NCBI RefSeq assembly: GCF_014333615.1
Contig: NZ_JACSCY010000002.1
Coordinates: 124,001-188,000, forward strand
Origin: Hymenobacter citatus
Lineage (GTDB): Bacteria; Bacteroidota; Bacteroidia; Cytophagales; Hymenobacteraceae
Direction: 5' to 3'
Length of the DNA: 64,000 bases
Within the stretch, counting starts at the first letter, position 1, and each line of letters begins with the position of its first letter. The notes beneath the pieces are model-generated. The model had not been told where the DNA came from and ran no database searches. It saw only the letters and a program-made list of their open reading frames with translations. Positions 44,131-52,124 of the stretch are shown here, piece by piece. The translations under genes were made by a program, and so were the position numbers.

Positions 44131-45093
44131 CTAGTAGGCACTTTCTTCTTGGGGTAGTTCTGGCACGGGAGTAATGATGAACTCATGAATGCGCCAGTCT
44201 AGGTTTTCGATAGTTTGGACGGTGCTGGCAATGTGTTGGATCAGGTTTTCTTCCTGAGTGGGCACCACAAATCCTTCGCCGAGGTAGATATGCCCGTTCT
44301 CGCGCATCCGAAACGAAAAGTCCTTAATCCAGCTCTGGCCCGCAAGCGTCTGGCGAACTTGCTCCAGCAATGGGTCAGGCTGTTCTTTGCTCACCGTTTT
44401 CGGGATTTGATCCATCAGGTCGAACACGGCCTGCTTTAGAGTGGTGAAGCCATCGTGCACGATATCCACCGCAATAAGCAGGGCCGCGGCCGAATCGGCC
44501 CACCACCAGCCACACCCGATGCCTACTACACCGAGCATCGCCGCCGCACCCGACATCCAGTCGGCTTTGTTCATGTCGGCATCGGTATACAGGTTTTTTT
44601 CGTGCAGCTTTTTTGACAGTGGCAACTTTTTGCGCCCAAGAATTACCGATGGCACCGTGCTCCACAGCAAGGCCGCTAGCATGACGTACCCAAGCCATAT
44701 CTGCTGCCCAAACACGACGACTGTGCCAATGGTGGGATGCTCCGTTTTTACCAACGAAATAGAGGAGTCAATTACCAGAAAAACCCCCAAGGCAAACAAC
44801 GCCAGTGCGCTACAGAGGTAGGCAATGTTCACAACCCGGTGGTAGCCGTAGGGAAACTCCTTGTTCGGCGACTTTAGGAAGACACGCGAGGCCACCTGAA
44901 AGGCAATGGGCGGCGTCAGGCTCAATACGTCGTCGTACCAAGCCGTTTTCATAGTTTGCGAGTTGCCCATCGCCAGAAAAATGAAAAGCGCTGACGAGAG
45001 GAAGTAGGCAATGGTAAACCACTCCAAGCGCTTGGCCTTCTCAAAATCGGGCACCAACTCTGGCGGAAATTCAAACTGTTTCAGCGTCTTCAT
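44131..45093 (-). CDS. cation diffusion facilitator-type transporter
   Basis: 320 residues with six predicted membrane segments between about 25 and 230 (for example WFTIAYFLSSALFIFLAM, VVNIAYLCSALALFALGVFL and GAAAMLGVVGIGCGWWWA) and a soluble C-terminal domain with WIKDFSFRMRENGHIYLGEG. The shape is CDF, but the metal-binding acids are unusual: TM2 has AWYDDVLSL, and TM5 has DMNKADW where HxxxD is expected. The transported ion is therefore uncertain. Its start overlaps the binding-protein gene by four bases (ATGA), so the two are coupled and the pair may be functionally linked. The start at 45093 drops an unrelated extension. Confidence 0.85.
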   Translation of the reverse strand: MKTLKQFEFPPELVPDFEKAKRLEWFTIAYFLSSALFIFLAMGNSQTMKTAWYDDVLSLTPPIAFQVASRVFLKSPNKEFPYGYHRVVNIAYLCSALALFALGVFLVIDSSISLVKTEHPTIGTVVVFGQQIWLGYVMLAALLWSTVPSVILGRKKLPLSKKLHEKNLYTDADMNKADWMSGAAAMLGVVGIGCGWWWADSAAALLIAVDIVHDGFTTLKQAVFDLMDQIPKTVSKEQPDPLLEQVRQTLAGQSWIKDFSFRMRENGHIYLGEGFVVPTQEENLIQHIASTVQTIENLDWRIHEFIITPVPELPQEESAY

Positions 45094-45575
45094 GGCTGTC
45101 GGTGCTGAGTGGCGGCCTTGTTCTGCTGGTACAGGTAGTTTTCGAGGCGCACGAGGAAGGCATTTTCTCCCTGCATAATGGCCATTACATGCTTCTTGTG
45201 GCCTTCCCGATAGGGCCGCGTGAGGCCTATCTTCTCCTGCTTCCAAGGCGTATCATCGGTGATGCCCGCCACCACCAGAGCGTACTGTTTTCTTTTTAGG
45301 CCCTCAAAGAGGCCCTGTTCCGTGTCGTTATGCCACCGCACAGTGGCATGCAAGCTTTTTGCAAAGCCTTTTACCAGCTCTGGTTCGATGCCGATGGGGT
45401 CCTGGTCAGTTTTTATCACCCAGGGTGGATTATCAGAGTATCCAACTTGTAGTATCCCGTTCTCGACTTTTTGCAAAGTTCTTTCCGGATCTTTCGGGTA
45501 CTCGGAGCAAGCCGACAGCAGCAACACAAAGGGAAAAAAGAATAGTGTAAACAGGCTTCTTACAGAGTCAATCAT
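45090..45575 (-). CDS. truncated binding-protein-like lipoprotein (internal deletion likely)
   Basis: 161 residues. The lipobox VLLLSAC gives Cys23. The first lobe of an SBP_bac_3-type fold is intact (ILQVGYSDNPPWVI, IEPELVKGFAKSLHATV, YALVVAGITDDTPW, GLTRPYRE). From residue about 125 it jumps to KKHVMAIMQGENAFLVRLE, which normally sits about 80 residues later at the end of lobe II. The hinge and lobe II are therefore missing, with the frame kept. As built it is unlikely to close on a ligand. The gene is coupled to the CDF gene downstream. A promoter-like box lies 22 bases before its start. Confidence 0.75.
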   Translation of the reverse strand: MIDSVRSLFTLFFFPFVLLLSACSEYPKDPERTLQKVENGILQVGYSDNPPWVIKTDQDPIGIEPELVKGFAKSLHATVRWHNDTEQGLFEGLKRKQYALVVAGITDDTPWKQEKIGLTRPYREGHKKHVMAIMQGENAFLVRLENYLYQQNKAATQHRQP

Positions 45576-46713
45576 GGAAATGGGTCTGCGTGCGAGCAAA
45601 GCTACCGTGGGGGTAACGTAAAAGCTTTAGAAGTGATGACACCGTATTAAATGATGCTACCATCGACCTCGGGTGAAATACAAGCCCTCCCGAGGCCAAT
45701 GGTAACCTCATGCCCACCACGCCCATGGAGTTTTCGCAGAACATAAACTGCTGCCCCGATTTCTGCATGTCGATATCCACCCGCGTGTAGCAGGGTAGTG
45801 GCAGCGCCATTTCGCCGTTGGTAAGGTGGCCGCGGTTGAGCTTCGGCGTCACGTGGATGGACAGGCGCAGCTTGCGCATGGCTTCGGCCACAAACTCCGT
45901 ATCGGAGCAGGCCGAGAGCATATTGCCGCCCATGCCCTGCTGTAGGGTGGCGTAGAACGCATCGGCTTCCTGCCGGCGCTGGGCCACTACCTGAGCGAAG
46001 TCTGTGAACGGGGCAGCGTGTTGTGTTTTACACAGGCGCACCCGCACGGTCTGCGCCTGGCCGGCGGCCACAGTCAGGTGGTAGTGCGCAGCTACTTTGG
46101 TGCCGCGCTGCGCCGCATTAATGGCCTCCTGGTTGCCCTCTACTAGGTAATCGTTGATGCCGCCCTTGTAGAATTTTCCTTCCGCGGGCCTGTTGTAGAG
46201 GCGGACACCCTTGGTGTCGTTGTCGCAAAAAAGCAGCGCCGGACCTTGGTCACAGTAGAGCTGATACTTTCCTAGCTCCGGGTGCGTTAGGCGCACGGTG
46301 CCCGGCCCCGTACTGCGCAACTGCGGGCGGGGGTGGTGGTGCTCAAGCATGTAGGAGTGGGTAGGGGTGCTGTCGAGGTAGTAGTAGTGCTCCTTCACAT
46401 CCTCGCCGTGGTTGCCCTCGCCGTTGGTGAGGCCAAACAGGCGCTCCTTCAGCATCTCATCCTGGCCGTTCCAGAGTCCCACGCCCAAGCACAGCAGCTG
46501 CCGCGCGTCGCTCACGCCGCCAATGCCTTCCTCGCCCCAGCGGTAGGCGTAGCTGCGGGCCATGTCGTGGGTGATGTAGTTCCAGGCATTGCCATCAGAC
46601 GAGTAGTCTTCGCGTACCGTACCCCATTGTCTCTCTGTGAGGTAGGGCCCGAATTTCTTCCAGGCGGCTGTTTCGGCGTGGTCTTCCGCTAATCGTAGGT
46701 GTTCTGGGCTCAT
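45568..46713 (-). pseudogene. chimeric ORF: glucosidase N-terminus fused to a YdeP-like oxidoreductase fragment
   Basis: 381 residues in one open frame made of unrelated parts. Residues 1-122 match the N-terminus of the large bacterial GH63-like glucosidases (RLAEDHAETAAWKKFGPYL, TERQWGTVREDYSSDG, KERLFGLTNGEGNHGEDVKE). About 123-259 continue the same family after a jump (THPELGKYQLYC, KGGINDYLVEGNQEAINAA). Residues 260-334 instead match FdhF/YdeP molybdopterin oxidoreductases (GGNMLSACSDTEFVAEAM, HVTPKLNRGHLTNG, FCENSMGVV). The tail is unrecognised and overlaps the next gene by eight bases. No catalytic centre of either family survives. It is most simply a remnant of two or more genes joined by deletions. 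Confidence 0.75.
45597..45604 (-). promoter_or_regulatory. candidate -7 box for the binding-protein/CDF pair
   Basis: Read on the minus strand: TAGCTTTG (TAnnTTTG), 21 bases before the lipoprotein start and inside the tail of the chimeric frame. Confidence 0.4.
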
Positions 46714-47255
46714 AGAAAAAGAAGGCGCAACGGGTGCGCGTAGTCAGCATACCAACTTGGCACCCGACAGGCAGTACCGAATGCACGACTTTGGCGGGTG
46801 ATAGTTCACTGGCCAGGCAGTCGCATCGATGCAAGAAAAAGAGAAAGTGGCACGCCGTAGCACGTATCAGGCGCCAGGTGAAGGGAGGCGTAGCAGGCCT
46901 GAATATACAGCGGGAGCCTTGGTCATACGCGGGCTCTAAAAGCTGAGTTTTCGGCGAGCTGAGCCGTAGAAGTGCCTTTTTTTGCTGCCGTTGAGGTTAG
47001 CGGAAGTGGCACTACGAGCGGGAGGGGCTACAGACGTACTGTGCTGCATGGCTGGCAACCCAAGAGGTCGGGTCAGCGAGAAAAACACTTAGTGTAAAAT
47101 CCCTATTTGTCCACGGCAGATTACGGGTTTTCCGGACAGTGGCCTGCGCAAGCCGGGGCGTATAGCCAATAGGCAGAAGGTAGCAGCGCGGCTTCTTGCC
47201 AGCTGGCCATCCGTTGGCTGCTCTACCACCGCGTTTCCTTACCCTCCCTTTGGCT
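46714..47255. other. 542-base divergent intergenic region, no gene seen
   Basis: No convincing frame. It contains AGCTGAGCCGTAGAA near 46958, a 15-mer also present at 35084. Promoters for the LEA-like gene and the chimeric frame are expected here. Confidence 0.5.
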
Positions 47256-48167
47256 ATGGCTACTGCTTCTTCCGCCCGTCGTCACCCGGTGCGCACCGGC
47301 TTCCTTGTGCTGATTGGGGTGCTGTTGGTAGGTGGTGGTGTTGCCTACTTCGCTACCGATAAAGGCAAGGACTTGCTGCCTACCCTGGAGCAGCCGACGC
47401 TCAACATCAGCAACGTTAGCCGCGAAAAAATTGAGGGCCAGATGGTGGTGCGGCTGCGCAACCACGCACCCCTCACGCTCCGCATCGACAGTTTGCGCTA
47501 CGTGACCCGCGTAGATGGGAAGCAACTGGCGCAGGGCCACAAAAGCCAACCGCTTGTGGTCCAAAAAAACGCCGCCAACCGTCTAGCGCTGCCGCTGGTG
47601 TTGAACCTGCCCGAACTAACCCGCAAAGCCAAAGAAGCCCAGCGCGACTGCGTAACGGTGCACATGCACACCGTGCTCTACGCCGATTTGCCCGGCGTAG
47701 GGCCGCAGGAGCTGCCGGTAGATGTGCGCAAGCGCGTATACATTCCGAAGTTGCCCAAAATTGAGGTAGCCGATGTGGACGTGACCAAGCTAGGCCTGAA
47801 AAACGGCGAAGCGGTAGTACACCTGCGCGTGACGAACTATGAGTCGATTCCATTCACAGTGAAGCAAGTGAACTACCGTTTCCAGATAGAAGACGACCTC
47901 GACGTGAAGGGCCAGGAAACCAGGAATGTTACGTTTCGCAAGAAGGGCACCGAGCTGATGCCCATTCACGTTCGGTTCGACACCAAGTCGATGCCGAAGG
48001 TGCTGTTCAAGTCTCTTTTCAAGGCCAAGAAAACCGACTATAAACTCACGGGCACCGCCACTGTGGCGGCCGGCGAGGCCAGCGCCCGCGACGCTACTAT
48101 GCGCTTCAACAGCACCGGCACTGTGAAGGACCTGAAGGAGCTGACCAAAGCCGATAAGGAAAAGTGA
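47256..48167 (+). CDS. membrane-anchored LEA14/WHy-like protein
   Basis: 303 residues. A short basic N-terminus and one membrane helix (FLVLIGVLLVGGGVAYFA, about 15-34) anchor it. The outside part holds two beta-sandwich domains of the LEA_2/WHy type: PTLNISNVSREKIEGQMVVR with NHAPLTLRIDSLRY, and PKIEVADVDVTKLGLKNGEA with RVTNYESIPFTVKQVNY. These domains occur in late-embryogenesis-abundant proteins tied to desiccation tolerance. The location next to trehalose-enzyme remnants fits a water-stress theme. It is the only plus-strand gene in this part of the island. The start at 47256 precedes the helix. Confidence 0.8.
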   Translation: MATASSARRHPVRTGFLVLIGVLLVGGGVAYFATDKGKDLLPTLEQPTLNISNVSREKIEGQMVVRLRNHAPLTLRIDSLRYVTRVDGKQLAQGHKSQPLVVQKNAANRLALPLVLNLPELTRKAKEAQRDCVTVHMHTVLYADLPGVGPQELPVDVRKRVYIPKLPKIEVADVDVTKLGLKNGEAVVHLRVTNYESIPFTVKQVNYRFQIEDDLDVKGQETRNVTFRKKGTELMPIHVRFDTKSMPKVLFKSLFKAKKTDYKLTGTATVAAGEASARDATMRFNSTGTVKDLKELTKADKEK

Positions 48168-48231
48168 AAGCCGAATGGCACCTGCACAAAGTCGGTCTAA
48201 CGGGATGCCTCCCGTGGGGCACCTTCCTCAG

Positions 48232-48262
48232 CTGGCACAGCCGAGCGAGTGTAGAAAGGGCA
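48232..48262. repeat. decayed half of the CTCGGC/GCCGAG repeat
   Basis: CTGGCACAGCCGAGCGAGTG matches one arm of the element at 10842-10996 with a few changes. No partner arm is present. Confidence 0.5.
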
Positions 48263-48293
48263 GAAGTTCTACCTGAATACAAAAAGCACAGCA

Positions 48294-48701
48294 CTAGACC
48301 TTGACAGCCGTTTGCATGTCTACTGCCTCTGGTTGGAGCAGGCTACCTAGCAGCTGGCGCACAGTAGCCACGTTTGCCACAGCGTAGCGGGTCAGCGAGC
48401 GGGGCGTGGGGCCTACCTTCAGGGTATATGCTTCTGGAGGTAGGGCCGCAAAGGTGTCCTCGTCGGTACGGTCGTCGCCTAGGGCCATGCTGTCGGCGCG
48501 CAGTTGCTCACGTACGTGGTCCTGCTCGGCGGGCTCGTCTACGGAGAGGCCGGGCCAGCCTACCCACACGTTGCCCTCGGCCCGGTAGATGGAGCCCAAG
48601 CCCGTGGCCAGCCCGCCTTCGCTGGGCTGAAAGGTGAGGCCCGTGGCCGTGCGCTGTATTTTGGTAGGTAGGCGGTTGGAAATGATGATGGTTCTGGACA
48701 T
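48294..48701 (-). pseudogene. trehalose-6-phosphate synthase/phosphatase remnant with internal deletion
   Basis: 135 residues. Residues 1-72 are the start of an OtsA domain (IIISNRLPTKIQRTATGL, PSEGGLATGLGSIYRAEG, WVGWPGLSVDEP). From about 73 the sequence continues as the end of a trehalose-6-phosphate phosphatase (ALGDDRTDEDTFAALPPE, TLKVGPTPRSLTRYAV). Bifunctional OtsA-OtsB proteins have about 730 residues, so close to 600 are missing, with the frame intact at about 48488. Both catalytic centres are lost, so no trehalose synthesis can come from this gene. It lies 36 bases behind cyanophycinase and was probably in one operon with it. Confidence 0.85.
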
Positions 48702-48737
48702 CAGTCGAAAGCGATAGGCAGGGTAGGACAGAAGACC

Positions 48738-49583
48738 TTATTCTGCCTCGTTGAAATCCGGCAGCGTGAAGCGCTGGCCCTTGGAAAGTAAGTGCAGGCG
48801 CAGGTCGCGGATGGAAAACACCTCGCCGGGCGCAATGTCGGGGATGGTGTTGCCGGTGCAATGATGCCCATCGAGCACTACCACTATGCCGTTGCCGATA
48901 ACCTCCACCTCGCGGCCTTTGCTTATCAATACCGCCGTGTCTTCTTCCAGCCCCAGGCCAATGCAGCCGGGGTTGGTAGCAATAATCTGGGCCATGCGCA
49001 CGATGCGGCCACGGGCAATAAAGTGGGTGTCGATGGCCACATCGCGCAGCAGTTGCAGGCCGGTGGTGATGTGAATTTCGTCTTTGACAAACCTGGCATC
49101 GTTGCGGCCTTGGTAGATCATGGGTGTGCTCATGGCCGTGGCCCCGGCGCTGGTGCCGGCAATAAGCAGGGGCTCGTGGAGGTAGCGCTCGGTGAGGCGG
49201 TGCAGCAGCTGGGTGCCGCCAAGCAAGGCCGTGAGGCGCAGCTGGTCGCCGCCCGTAAACAGCACCCCGTCGGCCCGGTTGAGAACGTCCAGCGCCTCGG
49301 GGCTGTTGGCCTGCTCGCGGCTCTGTATGTCGAGCACTTCCACTTGCTCAATTCCCAGGGAGGAAAACACCTCTACGTAGTCCTGCGCTGCCGCGGCAGC
49401 GTCTTCGGCCGCCGTGGGGATGACCACGATGATGCGGGAGCCGTGTAGTTCATCCACAAAGCGCTGCAAAATAAAATCGGCCGATCTATCGTGGTCCGAT
49501 GCGTGCTCATCGGTCTTGTGGCGCTGTTCGTGGCCGCCAATAGCCAGTAGGCGGCCCTTTGGTGGTGGGGTATGGGTAGGCAT
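48738..49583 (-). CDS. cyanophycinase (S51-type serine peptidase)
   Basis: 281 residues, full length. LLIAGTSAGATAMS places the nucleophile Ser145. FTGGDQLRLTALL and DTHFIARGRIVRM line the active site, and LGLEEDTAVLI precedes the end. The enzyme releases beta-Asp-Arg from cyanophycin, or acts on related beta-linked dipeptides. No cyanophycin synthetase is in the window. The frame is intact, unlike the next gene. A strong hairpin lies 33 bases upstream of its start and may influence expression. Confidence 0.93.
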   Translation of the reverse strand: MPTHTPPPKGRLLAIGGHEQRHKTDEHASDHDRSADFILQRFVDELHGSRIIVVIPTAAEDAAAAAQDYVEVFSSLGIEQVEVLDIQSREQANSPEALDVLNRADGVLFTGGDQLRLTALLGGTQLLHRLTERYLHEPLLIAGTSAGATAMSTPMIYQGRNDARFVKDEIHITTGLQLLRDVAIDTHFIARGRIVRMAQIIATNPGCIGLGLEEDTAVLISKGREVEVIGNGIVVVLDGHHCTGNTIPDIAPGEVFSIRDLRLHLLSKGQRFTLPDFNEAE

Positions 49584-49615
49584 GAAGGGAAGGCAAGGAA
49601 AAGAGAGGCAGCAAA

Positions 49616-49649
49616 CACGCTCCTACCCGCTGTAGTGGGTAGGAGCGTG
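49616..49649. promoter_or_regulatory. hairpin in the cyanophycinase leader
   Basis: A perfect 13-base stem (CACGCTCCTACCC/GGGTAGGAGCGTG) with an 8-base loop and no T-run. It could be a leader structure of the cyanophycinase mRNA or the end of the LigD-N-like transcript. Confidence 0.4.
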
Positions 49650-49878
49650 CACACTAATAGTTTGGGGACAACAACGGCGGCGTGGTAGCCAACCACGTCC
49701 CCAGCCCTTCGATACGGGGTGCCGTAAGGACGGACTCAGCTTGTTGTACGGTGCGAAAAGCCAGCTGGAAACGTCAAAAACACGGATTCGGCACAGGAGA
49801 AATGCGTATTTTCTTCAACGAGTACTAGTGCTTTCAGTCGGTGGGTAAGACGCTGCCTACCCCTCGCCACCCGCAGGT

Positions 49879-50310
49879 TCAGTTTGCCGGCGTGCCTGCG
49901 TACCCTACGGGGGGGAGCTGCCACAGCCGCCCGCCGCCGGTAGGCAAGCACTGCAGGCGATAGTAGCCACGAAGCCGCTGCCCGGCAAAGGCGAGACGGA
50001 GCATGCCGCGGGCCAGTTGGGTGCGCAGCTGGGCGCCAGCGCCAGCGGCCGGTATCACTTGAACCGAGCCGGTTTCCAGGCACCGTAAAGAGGGCGTAGC
50101 ATTCTCGATAGCGAATTGCCAGAGTAGGACCGGGTGCTTGGCTACCTGCTGTAGTGGTTGAGACAACACCCAGCTAGCCACCACCCCCGTGCCATCTTCC
50201 AGTACCAGCTCATGGTAGGTAGGAATACTGGGCGAGCAGCGAATAGCAAAGCAAAGAGCCAGGTGGGGTGGTACTACCACTACATCGGCAAACATGAGTT
50301 CGGGATTCAT
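49879..50310 (-). CDS. LigD N-terminal (3'-phosphoesterase)-like protein
   Basis: 143 residues from the start at 50310. YHELVLEDGTGVVASWVLSQ resembles the HYDFRLEL...LKSWAVP region of the LigD phosphoesterase domain, and ARGMLRLAFAGQRLRGYYRL matches its GKLxFxLxGxKLxGxW end. It lacks the polymerase and ligase domains, so it is a free-standing version. The catalytic His and Asp residues of the phosphoesterase cannot be placed with confidence: the expected His is in YHELVLED, but others seem absent. Such proteins process 3' ends in non-homologous end joining. No Ku or ligase gene adjoins. Confidence 0.55.
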   Translation of the reverse strand: MNPELMFADVVVVPPHLALCFAIRCSPSIPTYHELVLEDGTGVVASWVLSQPLQQVAKHPVLLWQFAIENATPSLRCLETGSVQVIPAAGAGAQLRTQLARGMLRLAFAGQRLRGYYRLQCLPTGGGRLWQLPPVGYAGTPAN

Positions 50311-50668
50311 AGCGAGGGTAGGACGAGATAGAAGCATGCTCTGTATAACGGTACCTGCCCCGATACAGCGGTACAGAAAATACGGATTTCCGAAGGCGCA
50401 TTCTCTCGTATACTCCGAATTTGTACCTAATACGCTCAGCAGAAATTGTCTAAAATATTGATAAGAAGAGAGTTGATTAGTACGTATTTTCTGCGAAACA
50501 CCCCTTTGGGCAACGCTTGACCATAACTATTAGACGCGCCAAGCAGTAAAGCGTTGGTGGTTAAACGATAGGTAGTGAGACTGTCCTAGTACCTGAGCCA
50601 ATACGCTAATGCCGCGGCGGTAGCGCGCTTGCCGGCGGGTGATGGAAGGGGAGGGCCTCACACAGGAT
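50311..50668. other. intergenic region, AT-richer, no gene seen
   Basis: A 358-base divergent spacer between the LigD-N-like gene and the DUF421 pair. No conserved frame or strong hairpin was found. Both promoters should lie here. Confidence 0.5.
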
Positions 50669-51361
50669 ATGAAGAAAGAGGAGATACAGATAACCGATTG
50701 GCAACGCATTCTGCTGGGGCAGGCCCCAGTTGAGTTTCTGTTGGAAGTGGTTGTGCGCACGCTCATCATCTACTTGGTGCTGGTGCTGGCCATGCGCGTG
50801 TTGGGTAAGCGCATGAATGCGCAACTCTCAGTGGCCGAGCTGTCGGTGATGATTATGCTGGGGGGCATTGTATCGGTGCCCATGCAGGTACCCAACCGGG
50901 GGCTACTGCACGGTATACTGGTGCTATCGTGCATGGTGGGTATGTACCGGGGCATCAACTGGCTGGCCTACCGGTTTCGGCGCGTCGAGCAGCTGACCCA
51001 GGGCAACCTGCACATCGTCGTCACCGATGGCGTGCTGGATCTGGAAGCCATGACCCGCGTCCGGCTCTCGCGGCAGCAGCTGTTTGCCAACCTGCGCGCC
51101 GCCGAAATGCAGCAGCTTGGGCAGGTGAAGCGGGTGTATATGGAGGCCAATGGTAAGTTCAGCATCTACCCGCAGGAGCCGCCCCGCCCCGGATTATCGC
51201 TCCTGCCCGAGAAAGATCCGGCCATTCGGCAGGCCGAACCTGAAGACAGCGCCGTGAAAGTCTGCCTGCAGTGCGGCCACCCCGAGCCGGCCGACCACAA
51301 GCCCTGGCAATGCCCGCACTGCGGCCACCAGCACTGGACATATGGGGTACATACGCTCTGA
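50669..51361 (+). CDS. DUF421 (YetF-like) membrane protein with zinc ribbon, copy 1
   Basis: 230 residues. Three membrane segments occupy about 25-110 (LIIYLVLVLAMRVLGKRM, SVMIMLGGIVSVPM, GILVLSCMVGMYRGINWLAY). VRVLGKRM followed by SVAEL is the DUF421 signature. The cytoplasmic domain has VTDGVLDLEAMTRVRLSRQQ. At the C-terminus CLQCGH and CPHCGH form a four-Cys zinc ribbon not usual for YetF. The family's molecular role is uncertain, and it is linked with spores and envelope stress. The start at 50669 fits the family; a second copy starts six bases after its stop. Confidence 0.88.
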   Translation: MKKEEIQITDWQRILLGQAPVEFLLEVVVRTLIIYLVLVLAMRVLGKRMNAQLSVAELSVMIMLGGIVSVPMQVPNRGLLHGILVLSCMVGMYRGINWLAYRFRRVEQLTQGNLHIVVTDGVLDLEAMTRVRLSRQQLFANLRAAEMQQLGQVKRVYMEANGKFSIYPQEPPRPGLSLLPEKDPAIRQAEPEDSAVKVCLQCGHPEPADHKPWQCPHCGHQHWTYGVHTL

Positions 51362-51367
51362 TTTGTT

Positions 51368-52060
51368 ATGAAACCAGAAGACATTCACCTCACCGATTGG
51401 CTCCGCATCTTGGTAGGCGAAGTGCCGGTTAGCTTCTACCTCGAAGCCATGCTGCGCGTGGTGTTCATCTACGTGCTGCTGCTGGTCTGCATGCGCCTCA
51501 TGGGTAGCCGCATGGGCTCGGTACTGACCCGCAACGAGATGGTAGCCATGGTGTCGTTGGCGGCGGCCAATGGCGTTGCCCTCATGGCCCCCGACCGCGG
51601 CCTGCTGCCGGTGGTAGTGGTGGCGGCCATCATTGTAGGCTACCAGCGCCTGATTGCGTGGTGGGCACTCCGTAGCAAGAAGTTTGAGAGTGTGGTGCTA
51701 GATGATGTGCGCATACTGGTGCAGGATGGTTGCTTGGAGCTTAATGGACTGCAAAACAGTGTATTGTCGCGGGAACAAATGCTCTCGAAGCTGCGGCAGG
51801 CCAGTGTTGCCAACCTAGGTATGGTGCAACGTGCCTACCAAGAGGCCAGCGGATCATTTTCTATCCTGACGTTCACAGCGCCACGGCCCGGCCTGTCCAT
51901 TCTGCCAACAGAAGACACGGCTTTTCGGGACGAGCAGCAGAAAGCCGAGGACCAATTTGCCTGCGCCAGCTGTGGCCACCTGGAGTCCGATAAGCAAGCC
52001 CCTGCCCACCAGTGTACCCGCTGCGGCGAGCAGGAGTGGCAGCCCGCCGTGCTAGGGTAG
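51368..52060 (+). CDS. DUF421 (YetF-like) membrane protein with zinc ribbon, copy 2
   Basis: 230 residues, a diverged duplicate of the gene just before it, with which it shares the N-terminus (IHLTDWLRILVGEVPVSFYL), three membrane segments, a soluble domain (LVQDGCLELNGLQNSVLSRE) and a four-Cys C-terminal ribbon (CASCGH, CTRCGE). Identity is partial, so the duplication is old. The lengths match exactly and the spacing of six bases implies one operon, which suggests a hetero-oligomer. It is convergent with mpl. Confidence 0.87.
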   Translation: MKPEDIHLTDWLRILVGEVPVSFYLEAMLRVVFIYVLLLVCMRLMGSRMGSVLTRNEMVAMVSLAAANGVALMAPDRGLLPVVVVAAIIVGYQRLIAWWALRSKKFESVVLDDVRILVQDGCLELNGLQNSVLSREQMLSKLRQASVANLGMVQRAYQEASGSFSILTFTAPRPGLSILPTEDTAFRDEQQKAEDQFACASCGHLESDKQAPAHQCTRCGEQEWQPAVLG

Positions 52061-52124
52061 GAGGCGGCCAAGCGCAGGCCATTGAACTACCCCAGCACAG
52101 CGGCTGCCACAGTCACATTTGTCT

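Noticed and set aside
49736..50083. 115-residue Arg/Ala-rich minus-strand frame
   Set aside because: It overlaps the LigD-N-like gene in another frame, and its composition is typical of a shifted reading frame.
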